DNA of 41,618 bases, taken from a virus. The stretch is from the IMG/VR virus record IMGVR_UViG_3300046516_000918, positions 1 through 41,618 of that record. One strand, written 5' to 3'. Both the position numbers and the translations under genes were made by a program. Of the stretch, positions 14,897 to 22,797 are shown piece after piece. Below the pieces are notes generated by a model. That model was not told the DNA's origin and did no database searches. It was given only the letters and a program-made list of their open reading frames with translations. Each line of letters begins with the position of its first letter. Within the stretch, counting starts at the first letter, position 1.

Positions 14897-15609
14897 AGGT
14901 GGCCTTCCTTCCTGAGCCAGCGAACGCATGTGACCAGCTCCTCAACGTCCTTCATTGCTCCGTGCGCTCCTTCAAACGCAGCACCCTTGAACATGGAAGC
15001 ATCTAGCAGCCGTGGCTTACCTCCCTTATGGCCTTTGCTTTCATCCTTCTCTGGTTTAACAAGAAGTTTGTCTCCTTTGACCTCTTGGATGGTGCACTTT
15101 CCTAGAGATTTATGCTTGACCAGCTGACCAGCAGCAAAAGCGATGCGGTCTGTATTCTCCTTGCCAGCCGCCATGAGATGAAGCTCTGCCATTCCAAGAC
15201 GATGGTTCTTGATTCCTGCGGATGCCTCGACTGTGCAAATGTGTTTGATTGGCCACGGGAAAAATAGCAGCTTGCCAAGCCGCAGCATGGTGTACTTCAA
15301 AATCCCTTCATCATAGCCCATGTTATGCGCAACCATCGTATCCTCTCCCAAAAAGAATTGAGCAAGGCTATGATAGTGTGCAGCAAATGGTTTTTTGTCC
15401 GCAACCATCGCTTCTGTAATGCCTGTTATCTTGGTGAACAACTCCGGGAGAGGCACGCCTGGATTGCAGAGGAAATGCAACCTGCCTGTCTCCTTGAGAG
15501 ATGCGTTGTCGAGCTTGATGCCGGCAAACTCGACTAGATGCGGCTGATCTGCCAGCGGAGCGACATCTGGCTTTATCAAATCAGTTCCTTCTGTATCCAA
15601 TACGATCAT
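14893..15609 (-). CDS. DEDDh 3'-5' exonuclease, Pol III epsilon-like
   Basis: A 238-residue exonuclease. Exo I is VLDTEGTD (Asp5, Glu7), Exo II lies in AHNMGYDEGIL, and Exo III in GAHGAMKDVEEL (His and Asp). Between Exo II and III is a lysine-rich insertion of about 50 residues that is not part of the usual epsilon fold (KSLGKCTIQEVKGDKLLVKP). With the DnaE-type polymerase downstream, whose PHP domain looks inactive, this is the likely proofreading subunit. ATG 15609 overlaps the upstream stop as ATGA and has GGAGG upstream. The frame reaches 15747, but that part is inside the previous gene. Confidence 0.85.
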   Translation of the reverse strand: MIVLDTEGTDLIKPDVAPLADQPHLVEFAGIKLDNASLKETGRLHFLCNPGVPLPELFTKITGITEAMVADKKPFAAHYHSLAQFFLGEDTMVAHNMGYDEGILKYTMLRLGKLLFFPWPIKHICTVEASAGIKNHRLGMAELHLMAAGKENTDRIAFAAGQLVKHKSLGKCTIQEVKGDKLLVKPEKDESKGHKGGKPRLLDASMFKGAAFEGAHGAMKDVEELVTCVRWLRKEGHL

Positions 15610-16379
15610 CTTGCCTCCGGGTTGGCACCACAATTGGTGCAGCTGAGGACTCCGCACTTGTGAATAACGCCTGGCATCCCAGCAGGATTGCATTGATCTG
15701 CCTTGTTGGGATATTTGTCGCAAGGATACTTGTACACATGCTCGCAAGCTCCTGGCAGAACGTCTTTTGGCCCAACATCCCGGAGGACGGTCGTCAAAGG
15801 GATTGGCGGCAGAACGTCTAACCCTGCCTGCTCAGCATCCAACTCCTCTAACATGAATGCATACACACCCATATCGTGGACAGAGTCGATGTGGCCGGCA
15901 GCAGGGTCTGTGACGTACCGGGAGAGTTTGCTGATCATCTGGAGAATGATGCCAAAGCGATTCCACTGCTCTGGGGTCGAGAAGTCCACACCCTTGGGAT
16001 AAAGCGAATGCATGATGATGCCAAATCGCTTATAGTTGTTCCCGTAGACCCTGTTGCGATCTCGATAGGTGCTGAGTGCTCGCTCCATGTTGCTTATGGC
16101 GTGATGGTTGTTCTTGATGCGAGCAACGCGCACCTTCTCCTTGCACTCTGCGCATGACTCGTATCCTTCTGAGGTGTGTTTGTGCTCTTGTTGTTTTGGC
16201 AATTTCTCTGCGCATTCTTCGCAATTAATGCTCTTGTGAGACCAGCACAACCAACCTTTTGCAACAAGTTCATCATTGATGGCATCAGCCAAAGCTAGGT
16301 AATTACCTTCGCCGTCTGTTCCAGTTTGATTTGATACTACCGCCATAGCATTTTTGATAACATCTAAAGTCACAAACAT
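15606..16379 (-). CDS. DUF6378-type protein with two Cys clusters
   Basis: A 257-residue protein with a central helical domain, DRNRVYGNNYKRFGIIMHSL then WNRFGIILQMISKLSRYVTD and DSVHDMGVYAFMLEEL, which matches the phage DUF6378 pattern (a MazG-like all-helical fold in my recollection). Before it are paired Cys clusters (CEECAEKL, CAECKEK), and the C-terminus has CEHVYKYPC, HKCGVLSCTNCG. Extra zinc sites flank the domain, which is unusual. A role in nucleotide or deoxyuridylate metabolism is inferred from neighbours (ThyX, HAD phosphatase, exonuclease). The start ATG 16379 lies 3 bases after the upstream stop; GGGAG is at a long distance. Confidence 0.65.
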   Translation of the reverse strand: MFVTLDVIKNAMAVVSNQTGTDGEGNYLALADAINDELVAKGWLCWSHKSINCEECAEKLPKQQEHKHTSEGYESCAECKEKVRVARIKNNHHAISNMERALSTYRDRNRVYGNNYKRFGIIMHSLYPKGVDFSTPEQWNRFGIILQMISKLSRYVTDPAAGHIDSVHDMGVYAFMLEELDAEQAGLDVLPPIPLTTVLRDVGPKDVLPGACEHVYKYPCDKYPNKADQCNPAGMPGVIHKCGVLSCTNCGANPEAR

Positions 16380-16381
16380 AA

Positions 16382-16852
16382 TCAGTAAGCTCCCTTCTGA
16401 ACCTGCAAGCAGGTTAGGCCAAAACCTCTCCACATCTCCACCAGTTTGTCCCTGTCTTCCATAACAAACTGAATGTTGCGATGCTTGAGGTGAATATTGT
16501 AAATGTCGCGCTTCACATCGACATCACTCCGGTTGTCCCCATCAGCCCTCATAAATAGTCTGTCATAAGGAACAGCGTATCGTTGCAACCAGCGAGTTGT
16601 CGCGTGAATGTATTTGTCGCTCCGTCCCGTCACAATGACGATCTTCCATTGGCAGCGATAAGCCAGCTTCAGGATGTTAACTGAGGCAGCAACCGGAGTA
16701 TCTGCGCATGCTGAAGAGTTGAAGGCCAACCAATCTGGACTTGGGCCGTCCTTGAGGAAGTGAAGACGGTGCTGGAAGTTGGTCAGCGTACCATCCAGAT
16801 CGCTGACCAACAACGGCAACCTATCCTCTGGGAAGTCTACAAAGTGGGCCAT
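16382..16852 (-). CDS. HAD phosphatase, polynucleotide 3'-phosphatase-like
   Basis: A 156-residue HAD-fold phosphatase. SDLDGTLT holds the Asp nucleophile and second Asp, VTGRSD is the Thr/Ser motif II region, and MRADGDNRSDVDVKRDIYN with FVMEDRDKLVEMWR provide the Lys and the acidic motif IV. The layout and MRADGDxRxD are those of the phosphatase half of T4 polynucleotide kinase (PseT). There is no kinase domain here, so it would remove 3'-phosphates or act on nucleotides. It sits between ThyX and the DUF6378 gene, ATG 16852 one base after the ThyX stop. Confidence 0.8.
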   Translation of the reverse strand: MAHFVDFPEDRLPLLVSDLDGTLTNFQHRLHFLKDGPSPDWLAFNSSACADTPVAASVNILKLAYRCQWKIVIVTGRSDKYIHATTRWLQRYAVPYDRLFMRADGDNRSDVDVKRDIYNIHLKHRNIQFVMEDRDKLVEMWRGFGLTCLQVQKGAY

Positions 16853-16853
16853 G

Positions 16854-17702
16854 TTACTTCCTGTCCTCTGCTGGAGCTAGCGGCTGTGCCTCAGCCCTGT
16901 TGACCAGCCAGAGAGCTTGAATCTCATCCTTGGCGAGAGGTCGAATGTCCACCAGATCATGCCTGTTATCTTCTGATGGTTCAGTTGCCTCATCATAGCG
17001 CAGCCCTGTCTCCGGGTTGAAGACTCCGCTCTTGATGGGGCATCCTTGATAGGAAGGGAAAGCGCAGACGCCATGTTGAGCGCAGGCTACCCGGAGTGCA
17101 GGTTCAGCCCAAGGATGAACAGCAATGACAGCATCGCGGATTGCGCGCATGACGTCTTGAAATTCTCCTTGGGCCTTGACACAGAGACGTTCGCCGCACA
17201 TTCCATTCAGCGTGCGGAGGTTCGCCTTGAAGCAGATGTTGGTGCAGACGTTTGTGGGTAAGACTCCGCGTGCATCTTGCGGGTTGGCGCCGCAGCCAAT
17301 GAGAGTCTGATAGCCATCATTGATCTGCTCCATGGTTCGTTCATAAATGCCTGGAAGCATCGAGGTTGCGTCAGCATCGCGGATTGTTCCTGTCGCAACA
17401 TACTCAAAGTCAGACATGTTGACAACCCTCTGAGCTTGCTGCGCAAAGGACGTTCCCACCCGGTGCCGGACAAGTTGATGAGTGAAGGCGCGGGTCACTC
17501 CCTCAATTGTGAAAATGTAGTCCACAAACTCCCAACTGGACTTGATGGTGTTCTGCATGTAAACCCATTCTTCCATCAGTTTCTCAATGGGCCAGGCAAT
17601 GATCTCTTCCAACGCTCGACCAGACATGCGCAAGCGGGTTGACTTGGTGAAGACAAGGGTGGCTAATGCGTGCGGCGTAAAATTGACTAATGTCACTTTC
17701 AT
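16854..17702 (-). CDS. thyX: Flavin-dependent thymidylate synthase
   Basis: A 282-residue ThyX, which makes dTMP from dUMP using methylene-tetrahydrofolate and NADPH with FAD. The signature region is RHRVGTSFAQQAQR (79-92). The usual form is RHR-x7-8-S-x-R; here the serine position is Ala90. Other conserved parts are the N-terminal helices EEWVYMQNTIKSSWEFVDYI and FTIEGVTRAFTHQ, then GVLPTNVCTNICFKANLRTL, which fits the rest of the FAD and dUMP pocket. A C-terminal extension of about 50 residues (SYQGCPIKSG...) includes Cys residues. GGAGG precedes ATG 17702. Substitution of the serine needs care when inferring activity. Confidence 0.92.
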   Translation of the reverse strand: MKVTLVNFTPHALATLVFTKSTRLRMSGRALEEIIAWPIEKLMEEWVYMQNTIKSSWEFVDYIFTIEGVTRAFTHQLVRHRVGTSFAQQAQRVVNMSDFEYVATGTIRDADATSMLPGIYERTMEQINDGYQTLIGCGANPQDARGVLPTNVCTNICFKANLRTLNGMCGERLCVKAQGEFQDVMRAIRDAVIAVHPWAEPALRVACAQHGVCAFPSYQGCPIKSGVFNPETGLRYDEATEPSEDNRHDLVDIRPLAKDEIQALWLVNRAEAQPLAPAEDRK

Positions 17703-17739
17703 GATGGGCCTCCATCTGGCTCCGGTTGTTGATGCTTGT

Positions 17740-18675
17740 TTAGTTGTTGTGAGCTAACTTCTTGACATAGCTGTTGCGTTGGGTGATGAACTTCTCAACC
17801 TGCCTGACATCATTGACCACATCATCAAGCAGAATGTTACGCCAGGTCGCATAACGGCCAACAGAGTAGATGCCGTATCTGTCAGACATGGCAAGGATGA
17901 ACTGCTGCCTGATGTTATTGTCTATGGGAGCAATCTTGCCATAACTTTGCGTTTTGAGATCAACATTATCAAATTCAATCTCATTGTATTGGCTCATTCC
18001 GAAGTCACTGGTGACGTTACGGAGAGCATTCTGGATGTAATGGACATCATTGTCATGAGCACCCATGATCTCAATGATCAGGTGGTTGCCTGTGATGCTG
18101 CAACGATACCATGCTTCCTCTCCGGGATAGTAAAGAGTCTGATAGACCTCGATTGGAGGAGAAATGATGTCTGCAGTTATAGTGGTGATGGTGCGGAAGT
18201 TGAACTTTGGAGCATCCCATCCTGCCATGCTCATCAAAGCAGGCATAGGAATTGTGCTGATGGTTGGTTCAGTTTCATTGCCTTGCCAATGCCAGCTCAT
18301 TGAAGAGTTGTACTCGATGCGGAGTCCTTCTGCGAGCTGTGCGATGAGGTTGGGTGGTGCGATGAAACGCTCCGCAGGGTCGAGGTTCATAATGCTGCGG
18401 TCGATGATCTCTCCTGTGACCTTGAGCGCGTATTGATTGCTAAAGCGAAGGTTTGGGGTGGTGTGGACAATTCCGTCTTGATCACAGATGCCTTTGAGAA
18501 CTCGCACCTTGCGGAACGGAATACCAGTAACACGGCTGACGTCATCAGTGCGGAACCTCAGCAATGCTTCATGGTTATGTGGGAGAGACGGCTGGGCTTC
18601 ATGAATCACTGGTCTATATCTGCGCAGCATCGTCGCAGCGAGAAGGCCAGCCAGACCAGCACCATAGATTTTCAT
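17740..18675 (-). CDS. FAD-dependent oxidoreductase-like flavoprotein
   Basis: A 311-residue protein with an N-terminal dinucleotide-binding fold, IYGAGLAGLLAA (Gly5, Gly7, Gly10) and acidic residue Glu26 at the end of the second strand. The middle has LDPAERFIAPPNLIAQLAEG and the C-terminal part has SDRYGIYSVGRYATWRNILLDD, which I associate with the closing FAD-contact motif of amine-oxidase-like flavoproteins. No close named family can be assigned. It is immediately upstream of thyX, so a role in reduced-flavin supply or DNA base modification is possible. ATG 18675 follows CAAGGAG after the terminator at 18701-18732. Confidence 0.7.
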   Translation of the reverse strand: MKIYGAGLAGLLAATMLRRYRPVIHEAQPSLPHNHEALLRFRTDDVSRVTGIPFRKVRVLKGICDQDGIVHTTPNLRFSNQYALKVTGEIIDRSIMNLDPAERFIAPPNLIAQLAEGLRIEYNSSMSWHWQGNETEPTISTIPMPALMSMAGWDAPKFNFRTITTITADIISPPIEVYQTLYYPGEEAWYRCSITGNHLIIEIMGAHDNDVHYIQNALRNVTSDFGMSQYNEIEFDNVDLKTQSYGKIAPIDNNIRQQFILAMSDRYGIYSVGRYATWRNILLDDVVNDVRQVEKFITQRNSYVKKLAHNN

Positions 18676-18689
18676 AAGCAGCTCCTTGA

Positions 18690-18732
18690 GAAATAAAAAG
18701 AGCGGGCACTGACAACGAGGTCAGCACCCGCT
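18690..18732 (-). terminator. Intrinsic terminator
   Basis: On the minus strand AGCGGGTGCTGAC (18732-18720) pairs with GTCAGTGCCCGCT (18713-18701) with two mismatches, followed by CTTTTTATTTC. It ends transcription of the 18758-19009 gene just ahead of the flavoprotein gene. Confidence 0.85.
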
Positions 18733-18757
18733 GGGCGCAGGACAAATGGATTGAAGT

Positions 18758-19009
18758 TTACTTGCTCAGCTTGACGTGGCCGGCAGTCAGGTCGAAAGCC
18801 AAGTCTTGGCGCCGTCCGCCAGCTTCCAGATACTGCTCGTAGGTCATTCCGTTCTTGATCAGAGCAAAGCTCTTGAATCCGATGCTGCCCTTGCGGCGTG
18901 GATTCTCTTTGGCCACTTTGTTGATCTTCTTGCCTGAGAATGCACTCTTGCGGCCAGCAGGTGCGGACTTCTTGACAGACTTCTTTGCAGTTTTCTTCTT
19001 GGTGCTCAT
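18758..19009 (-). CDS. Small NPRR-domain protein with Lys-rich tail, third paralog
   Basis: An 83-residue protein with a histone-H1-like N-terminus (MSTKKKTAKKSVKKSAPAGR) and the domain KENPRRKGSIGFKSFALIKN, then GMTYEQYLEAGGRRQDLAFD. It is the smallest of three paralogs (others at 6667-7776 and 7890-8195) and nearest to a minimal form of the domain. It is strongly basic and a DNA-binding or DNA-condensing role is likely. ATG 19009 has AAGGAG. The gene is a separate unit with its own terminator and a candidate AT-rich promoter at 19042-19074. Confidence 0.7.
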   Translation of the reverse strand: MSTKKKTAKKSVKKSAPAGRKSAFSGKKINKVAKENPRRKGSIGFKSFALIKNGMTYEQYLEAGGRRQDLAFDLTAGHVKLSK

Positions 19010-19041
19010 TAGCGTATCTCCTTGTTGTTTGATAAAATTCC

Positions 19042-19074
19042 GACATCTCAATTATCCTTTATTCTGACTCCAGA
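19042..19074 (-). promoter_or_regulatory. Possible promoter of the 18758-19009 gene
   Basis: The minus strand has AATAAAGGATAAT about 45 bases before the start, with TTGACT 22 bases upstream of GATAAT. The -10-like box is good; the spacing to TTGACT is too long for a standard promoter, so this is weak. It resembles the AAAGGATAA sequences before the 5391 and 22798 genes. Confidence 0.25.
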
Positions 19075-19091
19075 AGGAAGTCAACAATCAG

Positions 19092-19268
19092 TCAATTGCT
19101 CTGTTCTTTTGCCTTGAGTGCTCTGGCCTTCTCTGTCAACGGAATGTTGTTGAACATCCTGCGACCTGTCCGGCAGTAATCTTCTAGCTTGCCAGTCCCA
19201 GCTTTGGTTGCATCAAAGCAGACCGCGCATTGCTGGATATGATTCATAAATCGCTTACGCTGCTTCAT
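19092..19268 (-). CDS. Small Cys-containing protein, 58 aa
   Basis: A 58-residue gene beginning MKQRKRFMNHIQQCAVCFDA, then KLEDYCRTGRRMFNNIPLTE and a basic helix to the end. CAVC and a later Cys (YC) are possible metal ligands, a pattern I see in small phage proteins of unknown role. ATG 19268 follows GGAGAGGAG. The gene sits between the UvrD-like helicase and the promoter region of the NPRR gene. Confidence 0.6.
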   Translation of the reverse strand: MKQRKRFMNHIQQCAVCFDATKAGTGKLEDYCRTGRRMFNNIPLTEKARALKAKEQSN

Positions 19269-19281
19269 ACTCGCTCCTCTC

Positions 19282-20736
19282 CTAGATTTGGTAATGCCTG
19301 TTAGATTCTGGCCGGCAGATTGTTAAGGTCTGCTGGGCCCTGGTTACGGCAACATAAAGCACGCGCTGCTCCTCGTCTGTGTGCAATTGATTCCAAGGAT
19401 TCATAGACAGGTCTGGTATCAGCACCACATGCTCTGCCTCTCCTCCTTTGACGCGGTGAATGGTGCTGATTGTTATGCGAGGGTCAGCCGTCAAGCTCTC
19501 CCTGTTCGACAAGCAAGCTCTCAGATATTCTCGCTGCTTTGGTTTGACTTCCAAAGCATCCATCCAGTTCAACTTCTTTACAGCAGGACGGAGCGGAGCA
19601 TCTTCCAGATAGACATCCTCTGCTGGCTTCCAGTTCTCCAAAGCAGGCAACAATACCGCAATCGACTTCACATCTGCTGGCTTGAGCGGGTTGCCTTTGC
19701 GCCAACGCTCCCAACTGATGATTGCTTTGGTAACAGAGTTGTTTGTGCTATGACGACCTTCCTTGATATATGGGTAACCCTGGCTCTGAAGCACTTCCTC
19801 AAAGCGAGCAAGGAAGCTGTGGTTGCGGGCAATCAGCATCCACTTGCCCTTGCTAAAGTCTATGGTATGTTCGTTTATATTCCGGTTGACTTGACCTTCT
19901 TCATCCTTTGGCCTCCAGTCCTTTGGCTGGCGCACCCGGATTCCTGATGTGATCTCCTGGGCCAGATGGAAGATGGAACGGGGCAACCGGAAGGACACGG
20001 GACGAACCTCAATAGGTGCTTTGATGCGGAGGAAACGGTCAACATCAGCTCCAGCCCATCCATAGATGCATTGATCGTCATCCCCTGCCAAGTAAACTTG
20101 CTTCGCTGCGCTGGCTGCGATCTTGACGACCTTCCATTGAAGTGGCGAGAGGTCTTGCGCCTCATCAATGATGAACAGATCAACATCCAAGGCTGCATCG
20201 TACTGTTCCAGCAGGTCTGTATAATCCATCATCCCTCGACTGTCCTTGTACTTCTTCAATCCCTCTGCCCACTGCCCAACAGCCAGCCACGGAACGTCCC
20301 TGTAGTTGCTCTCATACCACTGATCTTCCAGAGAGACGTTCCTGACCCTAGCTAGGGACTCGATACGAGCTACTTTGTCCCCAAGGGCTGTTCCAATTGG
20401 CATCATTGAAAACTCATCATCAATAGATGTGAACTGGAACCCCAACATGCGCCCAAGCTCCTTGAAATGTTCGTCTTGCATCATATCATCCCTGCGAGCA
20501 AAAAGATGACGGAATGCCATGCTGTGGAGAGTCCTGAACCATGGGAACCTCTCCTGTGGGAACCCAAACTGCTTGATTGCTCGCTCGACTGCCTCATCAG
20601 CTGCCTTCCTTGTGAAGGCCATGTAGGCAATCTTCTCTGGAGCCACTCCGGCAGCCATTGCCTCCTCGACAATCTTGAGAAGGCGAGTGGTCTTGCCTGT
20701 GCCTGGCGGCCCAAAGATTTTCATAACTCTGCTCAC
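19282..20736 (-). CDS. SF1A DNA helicase, UvrD/PcrA-like
   Basis: A 484-residue 3'-5' type helicase. Motifs in order: Walker A FGPPGTGKTTR near the N-terminus, AFTRKAADE (Ia), LFIIDEAQDLS (II), LAGDDDQCIYGWAG (III), SFRLPRS (IV), ISTIHRVKGGEAEHVVL (V) and YVAVTRAQQTL (VI). The domain insertions 1B/2B are small, so the protein is shorter than host UvrD. It likely acts at phage forks. Start GTG 20736 overlaps the previous stop as GTGA; an ATG four codons later (20724) is an alternative. Confidence 0.9.
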   Translation of the reverse strand: MSRVMKIFGPPGTGKTTRLLKIVEEAMAAGVAPEKIAYMAFTRKAADEAVERAIKQFGFPQERFPWFRTLHSMAFRHLFARRDDMMQDEHFKELGRMLGFQFTSIDDEFSMMPIGTALGDKVARIESLARVRNVSLEDQWYESNYRDVPWLAVGQWAEGLKKYKDSRGMMDYTDLLEQYDAALDVDLFIIDEAQDLSPLQWKVVKIAASAAKQVYLAGDDDQCIYGWAGADVDRFLRIKAPIEVRPVSFRLPRSIFHLAQEITSGIRVRQPKDWRPKDEEGQVNRNINEHTIDFSKGKWMLIARNHSFLARFEEVLQSQGYPYIKEGRHSTNNSVTKAIISWERWRKGNPLKPADVKSIAVLLPALENWKPAEDVYLEDAPLRPAVKKLNWMDALEVKPKQREYLRACLSNRESLTADPRITISTIHRVKGGEAEHVVLIPDLSMNPWNQLHTDEEQRVLYVAVTRAQQTLTICRPESNRHYQI

Positions 20737-20921
20737 TTCATCAGCCTCTGAGTCAATTCTGTCGCATACATTTGCAAGGCTGCACTGGTAAATTGAAATT
20801 CTTTATTCTTGTGATTTGCAATTTCATTCACCAGGGCAACGATATTTCCAGTTGGTAGGTGATCTCTCATCAACAGATATAAAAGCGCAACAATGCGATC
20901 ATCAGGTTTCATTATTATCAT
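20733..20921 (-). CDS. Hypothetical helical protein, 62 aa
   Basis: A 62-residue, mostly helical protein (MIIMKPDDRIVALLYLLMRD, then LPTGNIVALVNEIANHKNKE). No family. The chosen ATG 20921 overlaps the previous stop as ATGA. A longer frame from 20942 lies inside the upstream gene and lacks a ribosome site, so the shorter form is preferred. Confidence 0.55.
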   Translation of the reverse strand: MIIMKPDDRIVALLYLLMRDHLPTGNIVALVNEIANHKNKEFQFTSAALQMYATELTQRLMK

Positions 20922-21176
20922 TTCTGTTTCCGATGCCTCCATTGACGGATAAGGTAACGGGACTTCTTGACTGCTGTCTCCAGTTCAAGATATGGGTAAA
21001 CATTGCCAGCATCATCAGTCTTGAACTTGTAGCATGAACGATGAAGAGTGAATGATTTGACTCGACCTTGATACATCATGGTCAGTTTAAACCATTCAGG
21101 GGTGATCTTGATTTTGCGAACTGTCTTGCTGCCTGTTTTGGTAGTGATCAGTTCTGTTGTTATAAATTAACTTCAC
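20918..21176 (-). CDS. Small basic protein with an apparent frameshift
   Basis: A gene of about 85 codons that cannot be read in one frame. From GTG 21176, which overlaps the primase stop as GTGA and has GAGGAGGAG upstream, the reading is VKLIYNN... and soon stops. From about 21160 the next frame gives a convincing basic protein, LITTKTGSKTVRKIKITPEW, then MMYQGRVKSFTLHRSCYKF and KKSRYLIRQWRHRKQK. No ATG, GTG or TTG starts the second frame upstream. Removing one base in TATAACAACAGAA joins both. The length (3n+1) agrees. This may be a sequencing error, a real mutation or a +1 shift. The first in-frame ATG is 21079. Confidence 0.5.
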
Positions 21177-22717
21177 AACTCCTCCTCTATGTTGTTTGGT
21201 AACTCGATGCCTGTGCTGTTGTCAAAGCGGGTTGGCTCCGGGAGAATCCAAACCCTGAGCATTTTATCCTTGATGCGGATTTGCCCGTTTGTACCTCCCA
21301 TCTGCTTTATCCACATCCAGACCTCGTGCGCCTGGTGCTGAAATCGCTTGATGTTGAGGTAGTTCATTAAGTCCTCAGAACGGAAGTGAATCTTGCCGTT
21401 ATCAACATAACTGTTGCCCTTGATAAGCTCATCCTTGTTACGGGCAGGACGGCTGCTGTTGAAGAAGTTGTCCACAAGGTTCTCAAATTGACCCTGACGG
21501 CTGGCGTCATCCGGGTCTGTTACCTCGTCACAAGTCTCCATCAGCTCCTTGAGGCGCATGATCCAGTCCTTCTGCTTACCGATCAAGATCACTGTGCTGA
21601 AACGGTCGAGGAATACCCGCTGGAGAAGGACTGGGCTCAACAGCTGCTCAGAGGTCAGCTCGACCCGCTTGCCGTTATGCTCTGCGTACCAGCGAACAGA
21701 ATCCTTGCTGACGCACTTGGTGATGTTGTCAATTGGGAATAGCTCTCCAGCATCTTTACCTTGGGCAATGCCGAAGGCGCGTGTTGCGCATAGTTTCTTG
21801 TCGCAATGGTTGCAGATGGGAGGGACATTGCAGGTGTAGAAGTAGTCCTTGCGCTCGACATTGCGAATGATCTGGGTGACCTCCTGATGATCCATTGGAG
21901 GTTTAACATGCCGCTGATTGAAGTCCTGAACGTCCTGATGCCAGTTATCGGGTCGAGACTTCTTATAGTAGACTCCGACATTGTACAATGCGTTGTTCCG
22001 TCCTCCCTGCTCAAAACCTCCAAAGGTGATCATGTGTTGAAGGCAAGGTGGGCCATCGCTGAAGAGGTCTGACAACTTGACATCCACCTTTTGTAGTGAC
22101 TTGTTGTCTACGCGCATCATGTACGCATACTTCAGGAAGTCATCCAACTTCTTGATTGCTCTGCCGTTGCGAATGCAGTAACGATCTGTTCCTGACTTGC
22201 TGTTCACTCCGTAATAGGCTATGTTGATCCAGTTGCCCCTGTCTTGCTCATTTACGCGAGTTACTTGCTTGGGGAAAATCTCTGTGCCTCCGTATCCCAA
22301 AACGGCTGCCAGCTCCTTGAGCTTGGTCTGGAGAGCTTTGGCATTCAAAGGTTCCTGTCCAAACAAGTACAGATGGACTCCTCCGCTCTTGCTGCGGCAA
22401 ACAACCAGCGGCAGCTCCAGATCGCGGATACGCTTCTCCAGCTCTTCAATCTTCTCCCGGAGAGGACGGTCACCCTTGATGTCAACATCGATGGCGCCAA
22501 ACCAGCAGGTGTTGTCTGCCAACAGAGGTATCAATCCCAGACTCACTCCGTTGCCGGCCAGGTGCTCAATGTATTCCTTCTCCGTTGCTCCATACCCTTT
22601 GGTCGCAGCTCGACCTTTGACCTTACCAGTCTCATCCGGTTGGCCATTCAACTCATGCTGCCCGTGGGCATTTTCGTATCCACGGAACAGCTCCATGAAT
22701 CTCTGTAATGATTCCAT
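21173..22717 (-). CDS. Archaeo-eukaryotic primase (AEP)-like
   Basis: A 514-residue primase. The AEP catalytic core is visible: FGAIDVDIKG (Asp77 and Asp79, metal ligands), RSKSGGVHLYLF (about 108-119, the sGG-H motif), and later conserved acidic/basic positions. After it comes a Cys cluster (PICNHCDKKLC, with an earlier Cys) like the zinc-binding part of PriCT/TOTE-type primases, then a C-terminal helical region. In phages such primases start synthesis for the phage polymerase, here a DnaE-type enzyme. ATG 22717 is very close to GGAG, so the true start could be a downstream Met (residue 8). Confidence 0.85.
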   Translation of the reverse strand: MESLQRFMELFRGYENAHGQHELNGQPDETGKVKGRAATKGYGATEKEYIEHLAGNGVSLGLIPLLADNTCWFGAIDVDIKGDRPLREKIEELEKRIRDLELPLVVCRSKSGGVHLYLFGQEPLNAKALQTKLKELAAVLGYGGTEIFPKQVTRVNEQDRGNWINIAYYGVNSKSGTDRYCIRNGRAIKKLDDFLKYAYMMRVDNKSLQKVDVKLSDLFSDGPPCLQHMITFGGFEQGGRNNALYNVGVYYKKSRPDNWHQDVQDFNQRHVKPPMDHQEVTQIIRNVERKDYFYTCNVPPICNHCDKKLCATRAFGIAQGKDAGELFPIDNITKCVSKDSVRWYAEHNGKRVELTSEQLLSPVLLQRVFLDRFSTVILIGKQKDWIMRLKELMETCDEVTDPDDASRQGQFENLVDNFFNSSRPARNKDELIKGNSYVDNGKIHFRSEDLMNYLNIKRFQHQAHEVWMWIKQMGGTNGQIRIKDKMLRVWILPEPTRFDNSTGIELPNNIEEEL

Positions 22718-22797
22718 TCTCCACCCAATCTATAACAAGGATAATTGCTGCCGTACTCTCCCGGCAGTCACACCACTGTGCAGGTGTCGCAGTTGGG

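Noticed and set aside
22748-22767. CTGCCG/CGGCAG hairpin between the primase and the 22798 gene as a terminator
   Set aside because: Only a 6-bp stem with AATTATCC after it on the minus strand; a primase-side stop would also split an otherwise continuous operon.
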